In this document: one piece after another, positions 17,462 to 25,670 of the stretch
Numbering within the stretch: the stretch's first letter is position 1
How the letters are laid out: each line of letters starts with the position of its first letter
DNA from: Bradyrhizobium sp. SZCCT0148
GTDB taxonomy: Bacteria > Pseudomonadota > Alphaproteobacteria > Rhizobiales > Xanthobacteraceae
Assembly (NCBI RefSeq): GCF_018129985.1
Contig: NZ_JAFCKT010000002.1
Span: 680,885-744,884 of the forward strand
Reading direction: 5' to 3'
DNA: 64,000 nucleotides
Program-made: the position numbers and the translations under genes
The notes under the pieces: model-generated
Seen by the model: the letters and a program-made list of their open reading frames with translations, nothing else
Database searches by the model: none
Told to the model about the DNA's origin: nothing

Positions 17462-18949
17462 CTAGGAATGGAAGTGGCCGTATTTCGGAATCAGGATCTG
17501 GCAGACGACGCCGGTCGGCCGGAATTCGAGCTTCGTGCCACCGTTGGCGCCGCTGCCAAGGCTGCGCGAGATCAGGGTCTGGCCGAAGCCGGAGGTCGTC
17601 GGCGGCGTCACCATGGGGCCGTCGCGCTCTTCCCACTCGATCTGCAGCGCGCCATCGTCGACCAGGCCGATCCGCCGCACCGACAGCTTGCCGGCCCGGG
17701 TCGACAGCGCGCCGTATTTCACCGCGTTGGTCGTCAATTCGTGGAACACCAGCCCGAGCGAGACGGCGGTCTTGGAGTCGACGGAAACATCCAGCCCCTC
17801 CATCGTGATGCGCCCGCTGGACAAGGTCGCATAGGGCGCCAGCTCGACGCTGAGCACGTCCTTGATCTGCAAATTCTCCCACGACGCGTTCGACAGCAGC
17901 GTGTGGGTGGCGGCGAGGGCCTGGATGCGGCCGGAGAATGACTTCTGGAAGTCCTCGATCGTGCGCTCGTGCGAAGCGGTGCGCGCGGAGATCGCCAGCA
18001 CCATGGCCAAGGTGTTCTTGACGCGGTGATCGAGCTCGCCCATCAGGAGGGCCTGGCGACGCTCGGCGGCCTTGCGCTGCGACAGGTTGATCAGCGTGAC
18101 CACGCAGCCCTGGGTCCGCTCGCCGGATACGACGAGCGGTGCCGCGCTGATCATGACGTCGGTGACGTCGACGGCGGACGTCTTCACGGCGGCTTCGAGC
18201 CCCTGCACCGGCGTGCCGCCAATGGCCATCGCAACGATGTCGGCTCCCGACATCAGCTCGGCGGCATCGGCAAAGGTCAGTGCGATCGCCTCCTCGAACC
18301 GCTTCCCGATCGGCGCCTCGGCGCAAATCCGTTCGGCGGCGTTATTGATGTGAGTGACCGTACCGGATCGGTCGCAGACGATGACGGCCTCGTTGGCGGA
18401 GGCGAGAACGGACCGCGCCAGCCGCTCGGACTCCTTGGCGGCGGCGGTCTGCTCACGCTCGCTGATGTCGGTGAAGGTGATGGCGACGCCGCTCACGATG
18501 CCAAAATCGATCGGCGTTCCGGTGAGAAGGAAGCTGCGCTCGCTGTCGTTCACGCGAACGTGGATTTCAGCGGATTGACGTTCTTCCATCGCCTGCGCCA
18601 GGAGGCGGCGGAACGTCGTCTGATTGACGGCATCGAGGATGTCGAGCAGCGCCGGCCCGGAAAGTCCGCCGGCCGGCCGGTCCAGCAACGTACACAGCGC
18701 CTGGTTGGCATAGAGCAACTGCCCATCGGCGTCGAACGCGGCGGCGCCGATGTCCATCGCTTCCATGAAGGTGCGGTAGGAGTGGCCGTCACCCTCGAGC
18801 GTGAAGACCTGCTCGGTCGTTCCGCCTTTGATGACGACGGCATCGATCTCGCCTTCGCGGATGGCACGGAGCGTCTCCTCGGCTTCGTATAGACGAGCCT
18901 CGAGTTCGTCCCGGGTCAACGCGGATGCGAGCGACACCACTGTCATCAT
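17462..18949 (-). CDS. HWE-family sensor histidine kinase with PAS domains
   Basis: This is a 495-residue soluble kinase. A short coiled N-terminus (residues 12-35) is followed by two PAS-like regions (about 50-165 and 180-292). The HWE dimerisation segment has the phosphoacceptor H308 in [12 protein letters not shown]. The ATPase domain has the N-box [14 protein letters not shown] and the WEE motif that names the family. No membrane segment is seen, so it is probably cytoplasmic. Its ATG overlaps the kaiB stop by 4 bases, which makes it an output partner candidate for KaiB/KaiC. HWE kinases often feed the alphaproteobacterial general stress response, but no response regulator lies beside it. 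Confidence 0.9.
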   Translation of the reverse strand: MMTVVSLASALTRDELEARLYEAEETLRAIREGEIDAVVIKGGTTEQVFTLEGDGHSYRTFMEAMDIGAAAFDADGQLLYANQALCTLLDRPAGGLSGPALLDILDAVNQTTFRRLLAQAMEERQSAEIHVRVNDSERSFLLTGTPIDFGIVSGVAITFTDISEREQTAAAKESERLARSVLASANEAVIVCDRSGTVTHINNAAERICAEAPIGKRFEEAIALTFADAAELMSGADIVAMAIGGTPVQGLEAAVKTSAVDVTDVMISAAPLVVSGERTQGCVVTLINLSQRKAAERRQALLMGELDHRVKNTLAMVLAISARTASHERTIEDFQKSFSGRIQALAATHTLLSNASWENLQIKDVLSVELAPYATLSSGRITMEGLDVSVDSKTAVSLGLVFHELTTNAVKYGALSTRAGKLSVRRIGLVDDGALQIEWEERDGPMVTPPTTSGFGQTLISRSLGSGANGGTKLEFRPTGVVCQILIPKYGHFHS

Positions 18950-19233
18950 TCCTCAACCGACAGATGCACTAGAACCTTCTGGGTGTCGGAAAGGTCCCCG
19001 ATGATCTTGCGAATCGGGACAGGAAGCTCCTTCACCAGGGTGGGAATGGCGACGATGCCGTGCTCCCGGGCGAGCTGGGGCTGCTTCTTGAGATCGACGA
19101 CCTCGACCTTGTACTTGCCGGCCAGGTGCTCGGAGCAGATCTTTTCGAGATTGCGGATCGCCGCGAGCGACTTCGGGGTCTCGCCGGCAACGTAAAGGAC
19201 GAGCTTGACGGGCTCTTTGTCGACTTCGGTCAT
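18946..19233 (-). CDS. kaiB: KaiB-like protein
   Basis: This is a 95-residue thioredoxin-like protein with the KaiB pattern: [19 protein letters not shown] at the N-terminus, then [20 protein letters not shown], and the cis-proline segment [20 protein letters not shown]. It is slightly shorter than the about 102-residue cyanobacterial KaiB, which is usual outside cyanobacteria. It starts 3 bases after kaiC and overlaps the kinase gene. KaiB changes fold to bind the KaiC N-terminal ring. Without KaiA the pair probably acts as a damped timer, as shown for Rhodopseudomonas. Confidence 0.92.
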   Translation of the reverse strand: MTEVDKEPVKLVLYVAGETPKSLAAIRNLEKICSEHLAGKYKVEVVDLKKQPQLAREHGIVAIPTLVKELPVPIRKIIGDLSDTQKVLVHLSVEE

Positions 19234-19236
19234 GAC

Positions 19237-20934
19237 TTAGCCCTGCTTCTTCATGCCGGTAGACAGGTCCAGTCCCCGTCCCCGCGCCAGTGCTGCGGCA
19301 CTTTCCCGGCTGAGTTGTTGATAGGTTTCCTCGGCCGTCACCAGCCGCCTGAGTTCGGCCTCGTCGGCCTCGATATCCGCGTTGAGAGTTTCGATCTGGG
19401 CAAGTGCGCGGCGGCGCCGTTGCGTGACCTGGTCCTGCACGCGGGTCACCTCGGCCTGCCGCTCGGCCTCGGCGCGGCGCGCCCGCGCCTCTGCGTTGCG
19501 TCGGGCCGAACCCGTCAATGCGCCGTCCTCGCCGAGATAGGGGTCCAGCAGGTGAATGCCATTGTTCGACATGACGAACTCGCGGACCTGGTTGGAATGG
19601 GAGATGCCGCGCGCTTTCAGCAGATAGAGCTCCCGGTTGAACTCGCCGTTGGCCTCGCGGTTGAGCAAAAGCACCCAGCCATCCATGATCGACGACAGGC
19701 CGGCGTCGGTTTGCGCCTGCTCGACACTGGCCAGATGGGTGAACACGGCGGTGATGCCGTTGGACTTGAGGTAGTCGACGATGCGCAGAAGCATCGCCTG
19801 CACCTCGGCGATGTCGGCAGAGTCGGTGAAGGCAGAGATCGGATCGAGCACGACGAGCTGCGGCTTGAACCTGTTGATCTCGCGCAGCATGATCGCAAGG
19901 TGCATTTCGAGCGAGTAGAAGGTCGGTCGCGCGGCAATATAGCGCATCTGGCCGCTCTTCAGCCATTTGCCGAGATCGGTGCCGATCGACTTCATGTTGC
20001 GGACGGTCTGCGCCTCGGATTCCTCGAACGAGAGGTAAAGGGCCCGTTCGCCGTTCTGGCAGGCGGCGTCGGCCATCATGCACGCGAGCGAGCTCTTGCC
20101 GGAGCCGGCGACGCCGGTGAGCAGGATGCTGCTGCCCCGGTAGAAGCCGCCGCCGGTCAGCATGGCATCGAGGTCGGCGACGCCGGTCGAAATCCGGTCT
20201 TCGAACACCTTGTGCCCAAGCCCGAGCGAGGACACCGGCAGTACGGAAAAGCCGTCCTCGTCGATCAGGAACGGATATTCGTTGGTGCCGTGCGCGGTGC
20301 CGCGATACTTGACGATGCGCAGGCGCCGCGTCGAGATCTGGTTGTCGACCCGGTGATCGAGCAGGATGACGCAGTCCGAGACATATTCCTCGAGGCCTTG
20401 CCGGGTCAGCGTGCCGTCGCCGCGTTCACCGGTGATGACCGCCGTCAGGCCCTTCTGCTTGAGCCAGTCGAACAGGCGGCGGATCTCGGCGCGCAGGATC
20501 GCCGGATTGGAGAATGCCGAGAACAGGCTCTCGATGGTGTCGAGCACGATACGCTTGGCGCCGATCTGGTCGACGGCGAACTCAAGCCGCAGGAACAGAG
20601 CCTCCAGATCGTAATCGCCGATCTCGGCGACTTCCGATGGATCGATCTCGATGTGCTCGATGTGGATCTTCGACTGATCGATCAACCCCTGGAGATCGAA
20701 GCCAAGCGAGTCGACATTGGCGACGATGTCGATCGGGCGCTCCTCGAACGTAACGAAGACGCCGGGCTCGTCGTAGATCTTCGCGCCATTGAACAGAAAG
20801 GTCGAAGCAAAGAGCGTCTTGCCGCAGCCGGCCGAACCGCAGACCAGCGTCGGCCGTCCGGTGGGAAGGCCGCCAAGCGTCAGGTCGTCAAAGCCTTCGA
20901 TTCCGGTTGGAGATTTCGTGATGCCGTCAGTCAT
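19237..20934 (-). CDS. kaiC: KaiC-like double ATPase with long coiled-coil tail
   Basis: This is a 565-residue protein with two RecA-like domains. In CI, Walker A is GSAGCGKT (33-40) and the catalytic glutamates are E64/E65. In CII, Walker A is GVAGSGKS (274-281) and the glutamates are E304/E305. By alignment with the cyanobacterial ISTITD segment, the phosphorylation pair is S414/S415 (LSSIMD), Ser-Ser instead of Ser-Thr. After residue 470 come about 95 residues of charged heptad-rich coiled coil (ARRAEAERQAEVTRVQDQV) in place of the short KaiA-binding tail. That tail matches KaiC of Rhodobacter sphaeroides, where it joins two hexamers. The gene starts the kaiC-kaiB-kinase operon. Confidence 0.94.
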   Translation of the reverse strand: MTDGITKSPTGIEGFDDLTLGGLPTGRPTLVCGSAGCGKTLFASTFLFNGAKIYDEPGVFVTFEERPIDIVANVDSLGFDLQGLIDQSKIHIEHIEIDPSEVAEIGDYDLEALFLRLEFAVDQIGAKRIVLDTIESLFSAFSNPAILRAEIRRLFDWLKQKGLTAVITGERGDGTLTRQGLEEYVSDCVILLDHRVDNQISTRRLRIVKYRGTAHGTNEYPFLIDEDGFSVLPVSSLGLGHKVFEDRISTGVADLDAMLTGGGFYRGSSILLTGVAGSGKSSLACMMADAACQNGERALYLSFEESEAQTVRNMKSIGTDLGKWLKSGQMRYIAARPTFYSLEMHLAIMLREINRFKPQLVVLDPISAFTDSADIAEVQAMLLRIVDYLKSNGITAVFTHLASVEQAQTDAGLSSIMDGWVLLLNREANGEFNRELYLLKARGISHSNQVREFVMSNNGIHLLDPYLGEDGALTGSARRNAEARARRAEAERQAEVTRVQDQVTQRRRRALAQIETLNADIEADEAELRRLVTAEETYQQLSRESAAALARGRGLDLSTGMKKQG

Positions 20935-21233
20935 GTCCCATCCTGGTTCCCTGCGGATTTCTAAGCAAAGAACCTCAAAACGCCTAGTGGCGAGCGGGCA
21001 AATTTGTCAGCCCCTTGGTAGGAACAAGTCGCCCGGATCGATGTTGATCCTCTCGTCCTATCCTTGGAGCCGAGGTTGGCAGCTTTCGGCCAGCGGTGTC
21101 GGTCTTCGGCTTTTCAAGCGGCGGTCGTCGCAATCGGCTCACCGCTCCTTGTGCTCACAAGTGAACATACAATCTTACCTCTTCATTTACATGAAGCTCA
21201 GATGAGCGCCACTGCCGGCGCGTGAGGAACGAC
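20935..21233. other. Intergenic region upstream of kaiC
   Basis: These 299 bases separate the leftward kaiC operon from a small rightward gene. No further gene is seen. The only recognisable element is an EcfG-like sequence at 21021-21045; the kaiC promoter itself I cannot place. Confidence 0.5.
21021..21045 (+). promoter_or_regulatory. EcfG-like (general stress sigma) promoter candidate
   Basis: GGAAC at 21021-21025 and GTT at 21043-21045 are 17 bases apart, close to the alphaproteobacterial EcfG pattern GGAAC-N16/17-CGTT; the C before GTT is a T here. It points right, toward the small gene at 21234, with a predicted leader of about 180 bases. Chance occurrence is possible. Confidence 0.35.
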
Positions 21234-21446
21234 ATGAGCGAGGTCGAGGGGCGCCTGCGGACGATCCTGGATGCGGCACTTGAGGCCGCGTTCGGTCACG
21301 TCAGGCATGGCGGTGATCACGAGAGCCGGAAACTCGTTGCGGCACGTCTGCTGGACGCGGCTCGCTCTGGCATTACGGCATTGGACGAATTGACGGCGGT
21401 CGGACGTCGCGCGCTCGTTGATCTCAAGATCAGGTCGCGGGCTTGA
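21234..21446 (+). CDS. Small conserved-looking hypothetical protein
   Basis: This 70-residue frame opens at an ATG behind GTGAGGAACGAC. The protein is mostly helical (VEGRLRTILDAALEAAFGHV and later SRKLVAARLLDAARSG) and has no signal peptide or known motif. A GTG four codons earlier is possible but would overlap the ribosome site. Codon use is like the neighbours. I do not recognise a function. An EcfG-like sequence lies upstream. Confidence 0.5.
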   Translation: MSEVEGRLRTILDAALEAAFGHVRHGGDHESRKLVAARLLDAARSGITALDELTAVGRRALVDLKIRSRA

Positions 21447-21486
21447 GCCCGGCTGTTGGCAGCGCAAGCTATACTGAACTTGCGTT

Positions 21487-21663
21487 TTAGCTCGCCGGAC
21501 CTTCCGGGACGACGCTTTCGGGAATGTCCTCGCGTTCGGCTTCCAGCACCTCGCGCGCGAACTCGATGATCTTCTGCTTGTTTGCCTTTTCGCGGATGGC
21601 GAAAAACACGCGGTTCAATTCCAGGCCGAGCACGCTGTTGAGGGCGATGTCCTCGTCTTCCAT
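21487..21663 (-). CDS. Small acidic hypothetical protein
   Basis: This 58-residue acidic protein contains a helical centre (NSVLGLELNRVFFAIREKAN) and a proline-containing tail. I chose the ATG at 21663; a GTG at 21717 would add 18 residues but has no ribosome site. It lies between two rightward genes and faces left. No family is recognised. Confidence 0.45.
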   Translation of the reverse strand: MEDEDIALNSVLGLELNRVFFAIREKANKQKIIEFAREVLEAEREDIPESVVPEGPAS

Positions 21664-21772
21664 CGTGGTTTTCCCGCTCAAGTCGCGACAGGTGTATCGT
21701 GGCGTCAATTCTGCCACAAGTAGTTTAAATCTTCAGACCGGATGAGCACCGGGAAACTACGGCCGCAGCGAA

Positions 21773-21802
21773 TTGAGGCAGTCCCCGAAGACGTGCTATA
21801 CG
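21773..21802 (+). promoter_or_regulatory. Promoter candidate for bjaR
   Basis: TTGAGG (21773-21778) and TATACG (21797-21802) are spaced by 18 bases, giving a predicted start of transcription near 21809, about 20 bases before the bjaR ATG. Confidence 0.4.
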
Positions 21803-21829
21803 AGCCCTTGTGGGTTAGGAAACGCACCG

Positions 21830-22558
21830 ATGTCCGCCGTGGATTATGGCCGGGAGGCGCTCGACTTCATTGAGGGGCTGGAGACCTATCGCAAGGTGCC
21901 CGATGCCATGAACGCGCTAGAAACCGCGTTCGGGCGCTTCGGCTTCGAAACCATCATTGTGACGGGATTGCCCAATCCCGACCAGCGGTTTGCGCAGATG
22001 GTGCTCGCCAAGCGCTGGCCGGCCGGCTGGTTCAGTCTCTACACCCAGAACAATTACGACCGCTTCGATCCCGTGGTGCGGCTGTGCCGGCAATCGGTCA
22101 ATCCGTTCGAATGGTCGGAAGCCCCCTATGACGCCGAGCTTGAGCCCGATGCGGCCGAGGTGATGAACCGCGCCACCGATTTTCGCATGTCGCGGGGCTT
22201 CATCGTGCCGATCCACGGGCTCACCGGCTATGAAGCGGCGGTGTCGCTTGGCGGCGTTCATCTCGACCTCAATCCGCGGAGCAAGCCGGCGCTGCACCTG
22301 ATGGCGATGTATGGCTTCGACCACATTCGCCGTCTGCTCGAGCCGACGCCTTATCCCCCGGCGCGCCTTACTCCGCGCGAGCGCGAAGTGATCTCCTGGG
22401 CTTCACAGGGCAAGTCGGCCTGGGAGATCGGCGAGATCCTGCACATCACGCAGCGCACCGTGGAAGAGCATCTTGCAACTGCCGGGCGCAAGCTCGGTGC
22501 CGTCAACCGCACGCATGCGGTGGCGCTGGCGATCCGGAACAAGATCATCAATCCGTAA
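21830..22558 (+). CDS. bjaR: LuxR-family acyl-homoserine lactone receptor (BjaR-like)
   Basis: This is a 242-residue LuxR-type regulator. The N-terminal autoinducer-binding domain (about 20-165) has the expected aromatic ligand residues in WFSLYTQNNYDRFDPV and FEWSEAPYD. The C-terminal HTH (about 175-240) starts LTPREREVISWASQGKSAWE. The ATG at 21830 has AGGAAA upstream. The synthase gene follows 82 bases later, so the two form a standard receptor/synthase pair like bjaR1-bjaI of Bradyrhizobium, which uses isovaleryl-homoserine lactone. Ligand identity is taken from that similarity. Confidence 0.88.
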   Translation: MSAVDYGREALDFIEGLETYRKVPDAMNALETAFGRFGFETIIVTGLPNPDQRFAQMVLAKRWPAGWFSLYTQNNYDRFDPVVRLCRQSVNPFEWSEAPYDAELEPDAAEVMNRATDFRMSRGFIVPIHGLTGYEAAVSLGGVHLDLNPRSKPALHLMAMYGFDHIRRLLEPTPYPPARLTPREREVISWASQGKSAWEIGEILHITQRTVEEHLATAGRKLGAVNRTHAVALAIRNKIINP

Positions 22559-22567
22559 GCGCCGTAC

Positions 22568-22581
22568 TGGGAAATTTCCCA
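22568..22581. promoter_or_regulatory. Perfect 14-base palindrome, lux-box candidate
   Basis: TGGGAAATTTCCCA is its own reverse complement. It lies just after the bjaR stop and 59 bases before the bjaI start, where a lux-type box controlling the synthase would be expected. Classical lux boxes are about 20 bases; the outer positions here do not pair. Confidence 0.5.
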
Positions 22582-22640
22582 ATATCGAACCCGGCTCTTT
22601 TCGCCGACTCTGCTCCCATTGAGGCTGAATGGGGGTTTTC

Positions 22641-23297
22641 ATGATTCACGCCATTTCTGCGGTCAATCGCCACCTCTATGAAGACGTGATCGAGCAGCAT
22701 TTCCGGTTGCGCCACGATATCTTCGTCAAGGAGCGGCGCTGGGAGGCGCTGCGCAGGCCGGACGGCCGCGAGATCGATTCCTATGACGACGAGGATACGG
22801 TCTATCTGCTTGCACTCGAGGGGCGGCGGGTCATCGGCGGTCACCGGCTCTACCCGACGACCAAACCCTCGATGATGAGCGAGGTGTTCCCGCATTTGGC
22901 GTCGGTGCGCGGTTGCCCCGCGAATCCGGTAGTGTGGGAATGGTCACGCTACTTCGTCGTGCGTGATCGCCGCGACGGCGCGCTCAATCTGCAACTGATG
23001 GCGGCGGTGCAGGAGTTCTGCCTCAATCAGGGCATCGCGCAGGTCAGCGCGATCATGGAGACCTGGTGGCTGCCGCGCTTCCACGAGGCCGGCTTCGTGG
23101 TGACACCGCTTGGCCTGCCGGCTCTGGTGGAGGACGCGTGGACCATGGCGGCAATCATCGACATTCGTCGCGAGACCCTCGATGCCCTGCATGATCGTAT
23201 CGGCATGCATCCGGTCGTGCGTCAGGACGGCCCGCATCTGGACGCCGTCGCCCGAGCCAACCTCTGCGGCCTTGCCGCGCAACGAAAGAGCGCCTGA
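22641..23297 (+). CDS. bjaI: Acyl-homoserine lactone synthase (BjaI-like)
   Basis: This is a 218-residue LuxI-family synthase. The family's invariant residues are in place: R and F in FRLRHDIFVKERRW, the acidic pair in EIDSYDDEDTVYL, R in VIGGHRLYPTT, and the E/R in VWEWSRYFV. The sequence is close to what I recall of BjaI, which uses acyl-CoA instead of acyl-ACP to make isovaleryl-homoserine lactone. The ATG at 22641 has GGGGG upstream. Given the aromatic-rich surroundings an aryl-CoA donor, as in RpaI or BraI, should be kept in mind, although the sequence looks nearer to BjaI. Confidence 0.88.
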   Translation: MIHAISAVNRHLYEDVIEQHFRLRHDIFVKERRWEALRRPDGREIDSYDDEDTVYLLALEGRRVIGGHRLYPTTKPSMMSEVFPHLASVRGCPANPVVWEWSRYFVVRDRRDGALNLQLMAAVQEFCLNQGIAQVSAIMETWWLPRFHEAGFVVTPLGLPALVEDAWTMAAIIDIRRETLDALHDRIGMHPVVRQDGPHLDAVARANLCGLAAQRKSA

Positions 23298-23299
23298 GA

Positions 23300-23518
23300 A
23301 TGTCGAACATGATGCGGGACAGCCAGATCATGGCGCAGATCAGGGACGAGAATCTCGGCTACATGTCGGACATGGCGCTCGAGCTGGCGCAGATGGCGGA
23401 GGACACCGGATTGGCGACGCTCGCCTATCTGTTCCGGATGGCGGCGCTGGAGGCCTCGACGGCCAACAGCGCGCTCGCCGAACCGGATGACCTTTCCCGG
23501 CAGATGACGTCGCACTAG
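23300..23518 (+). CDS. Small helical hypothetical protein downstream of bjaI
   Basis: This 72-residue frame begins 2 bases after the bjaI stop and so is almost certainly cotranscribed and translationally coupled. It is helical and methionine-rich (MALELAQMAEDTGLATLAYL) with no membrane segment or known motif. I do not recognise it. Its position suggests a quorum-sensing accessory role, which is untested. Confidence 0.62.
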   Translation: MSNMMRDSQIMAQIRDENLGYMSDMALELAQMAEDTGLATLAYLFRMAALEASTANSALAEPDDLSRQMTSH

Positions 23519-23546
23519 ACGCATCTCCTCGATCCCATGAACTCAA

Positions 23547-23577
23547 CACCCTCTCCCCGGCAACGGGGGAGAGGGTG
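23547..23577. terminator. Hairpin repeat after the bja operon
   Basis: CACCCTCTCCCC and GGGGAGAGGGTG form a 12-base stem with a short loop. There is no T tract, so this is either a REP-type element or a factor-dependent terminator separating the bja genes from the transporter operon. Confidence 0.5.
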
Positions 23578-23644
23578 ATCGCTTGGGTGCGGCAGCTTGC
23601 CCCAGCCGGCGCGGCAGCCTTCTTGCAAGGCCATTTCGACCGCA

Positions 23645-23668
23645 TGCATCGGCATGCAACAAAGTGCA
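23645..23668. promoter_or_regulatory. Three TGCA motifs at 10-base intervals (BoxR-like operator)
   Basis: TGCA occurs at 23645-23648, 23655-23658 and 23665-23668, each separated by 6 bases, so all lie on one DNA face. BoxR/BzdR-type repressors are known to use TGCA repeats, and TGCA-N6-TGCA also occurs before boxC at 40112-40125. The 14-mer AACAAAGTGCATGT starting at 23658 is identical to one at 40064. The transporter start lies about 145 bases downstream. Confidence 0.5.
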
Positions 23669-23811
23669 TGTTTGGTGTCGAATCGCTCTTGCCTCGGAAC
23701 GATACTGCCATTACCCATTTTTCCGCCTTGATGAGGCAGGGGGAGCTCTTTCACTGATGGCGACCGTGTTCGAACATCGGCGCGACACCGCGTGCGCCTG
23801 AAAGAGTCTTG

Positions 23812-24729
23812 ATGCTGCTCGTCGTCGAACAGTTTCTGAACGGATTGCAGTTCGGCCTGCTGCTGTTTCTGCTCGCCGCCGGCCTGACGCTGGTGTTTGG
23901 GATCATGGATCTCGTCAACCTCGCGCACGGCTCGCTCTACATGATGGGCGCCTATTTCGCCGCGACGTTCGCGGCCTGGACCGGCAGCTTCCTGCTCGGC
24001 GCGCTGCTGGCGCTTGGCGCCACGCTGATCCTCGGCATCGTCCTCGAAATGTCGGCGCTGCGGCATCTCTACGGGCGAGATCATCTCGACCACGTGCTCG
24101 CAACCTTCGGCCTGATCCTGTTCTTCAACGAGGCCGTGCGGCTGATCTGGGGGCCGGCCGGCCTTGCGCTGCCGCTGCCGGCCTGGCTCACCGTGCCCGT
24201 GCCGATCCTGCCGGGCATTCACTATCCCGCCTATCGGCTCGCCATCATCGTGGTGGCGCTGCTGGTGGCGCTGCTGCTCTATCTCGGCGTGATGCGCACC
24301 CGCATCGGCATGCTGATCCGCGCCGGCGCCTCCAACCGCGAGATGATCGGCGCGCTTGGCATCAACATCAAGCTGCTCTACACGCTGGTGTTCGGCCTCG
24401 GCGCCGCGCTCGCAGGCCTGGCCGGGCTGATGCAGGCGCCGATCCTCACCGTGCAGATCGGCATGGGCGAGAACATCCTGATTCTCGCCTTCGTCATCAT
24501 CGTGATCGGCGGCATCGGCTCGATCCGCGGCGCGTTCCTGGCCGCGATCTTCGTCGGCATGATCGACACCCTCGGCCGCGCCTTTCTGCCCAATCTGCTG
24601 CGGCAGGTGCTGAGCGGCGCCGCTGCCTCCACCGCCGCGCCCGCATTGTCCTCCATGCTGATCTACCTGCTGATGGCGATCGTGCTGGTGGTGCGGCCGG
24701 AGGGGCTGTTTCCAGCCAACCGTCGATGA
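23812..24729 (+). CDS. HAAT ABC transporter permease, LivH type
   Basis: This is a 305-residue membrane protein with LivH hallmarks (FGIMDLVNLAHGSLYMMGAY near residues 29-48 and GGIGSIRGAFLAAIFVGMID late). The ATG at 23812 is preferred over a TTG one codon earlier. It opens a four-gene operon with overlapping ends. No binding-protein gene is present at either end of the operon. Upstream TGCA repeats suggest control by a BoxR-type protein, and so a benzoate-like substrate. Confidence 0.9.
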   Translation: MLLVVEQFLNGLQFGLLLFLLAAGLTLVFGIMDLVNLAHGSLYMMGAYFAATFAAWTGSFLLGALLALGATLILGIVLEMSALRHLYGRDHLDHVLATFGLILFFNEAVRLIWGPAGLALPLPAWLTVPVPILPGIHYPAYRLAIIVVALLVALLLYLGVMRTRIGMLIRAGASNREMIGALGINIKLLYTLVFGLGAALAGLAGLMQAPILTVQIGMGENILILAFVIIVIGGIGSIRGAFLAAIFVGMIDTLGRAFLPNLLRQVLSGAAASTAAPALSSMLIYLLMAIVLVVRPEGLFPANRR

Positions 24730-25670
24730 AGAATTTGACTGTGAGCAAGGCCGTCACGGCCCTGATGCTGGCCGGCCTCGTGCTGCTGCCGCTGTATTCG
24801 CAAGCGTCCGGCAACGTCTTCATCCTGACGCTGTTCACCCGCATCGTCATACTGGCGCTGGCGGCCGCGAGCCTCAACCTTATCATGGGTTTCGGCGGCA
24901 TGATGAGTTTCGGCCACGCCGCCTATCTGGGCATCGGCGGCTACGCGGTCGGCATGCTGGCGCAGGAAGGTGTCGGCTCGGGCTTCATCCAGTTTCCGGT
25001 CGCGCTCGCGGCGTCCGCGCTCTATGCGCTCGTGATCGGCGCGCTGTCCCTGCGCACCCGCGGCGTCTATTTCATCATGATCACGCTGGCCTTCGCGCAG
25101 ATGGCCTATTACGTCGCCTCGGGCCTTGCGCGTTATGGCGGCGACGACGGGCTCACCGTCTACAAGCGCAGCGACTTCTCCGGCCTGATCAATCTCGGCA
25201 ATCGCACGCAGTTCTATTATCTCTGCCTGGCCTGCCTGTTCGGCGTGCTCTTCCTGATCTGGCGCATCGTCAATTCGCGCTTCGGCCTCGTCGTGCAGGG
25301 CTTGCGCTCCAACGAGCAGCGCATGCAGGCGATCGGCTTTCCCGCCAAGCGCTATCAGCTGGTCTGCTTCGTCATTTCAGGGACAATGTGCGGCCTCGCC
25401 GGCGCGCTGCTTGCCAACAACACCGATTTCGTCAGCCCGGCCGTGATGTACTGGACCCGCTCCGGCGACCTCATGGTGATGGTGATCCTGGGCGGCATGG
25501 GCACGCTGTTCGGCCCCGTCGTGGGCGCGGTGGTGTTCCTGCTGCTCGAAGAGTTCCTGTCGCAGATCACCGAATATTGGGCGCTCATCATGGGCCCGCT
25601 GCTGCTGCTGATCGTGCTGTTCGGCCGCGGCGGCATCATGGGCCTGCTCGGGAGGTTCAATCGTGGCTGA
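24726..25670 (+). CDS. HAAT ABC transporter permease, LivM type
   Basis: This is a 314-residue integral membrane protein with SLNLIMGFGGMMSFGHAAYL near residues 49-68 and LRSNEQRMQAIGF later, both typical of LivM subunits. Its ATG overlaps the stop of the LivH-type gene (ATGA), and its end overlaps the next gene by 8 bases. It forms the channel with the LivH-type subunit. Confidence 0.9.
   Translation: MKNLTVSKAVTALMLAGLVLLPLYSQASGNVFILTLFTRIVILALAAASLNLIMGFGGMMSFGHAAYLGIGGYAVGMLAQEGVGSGFIQFPVALAASALYALVIGALSLRTRGVYFIMITLAFAQMAYYVASGLARYGGDDGLTVYKRSDFSGLINLGNRTQFYYLCLACLFGVLFLIWRIVNSRFGLVVQGLRSNEQRMQAIGFPAKRYQLVCFVISGTMCGLAGALLANNTDFVSPAVMYWTRSGDLMVMVILGGMGTLFGPVVGAVVFLLLEEFLSQITEYWALIMGPLLLLIVLFGRGGIMGLLGRFNRG

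Larger units (their letters stand above)
23519..23811. other. Regulatory intergenic region before the HAAT operon
   Basis: These 293 bases contain a hairpin repeat (23547-23577) and three evenly spaced TGCA motifs (23645-23668). No credible gene is present. Confidence 0.6.

Noticed and set aside
19060..20964. A long plus-strand open frame opposite kaiB and kaiC
   Set aside because: Same reason: no domains, while kaiC and kaiB on the other strand have all motifs.
17393..21233. A search for kaiA next to kaiC and kaiB
   Set aside because: No KaiA-like gene is present; the upstream small genes do not resemble it.
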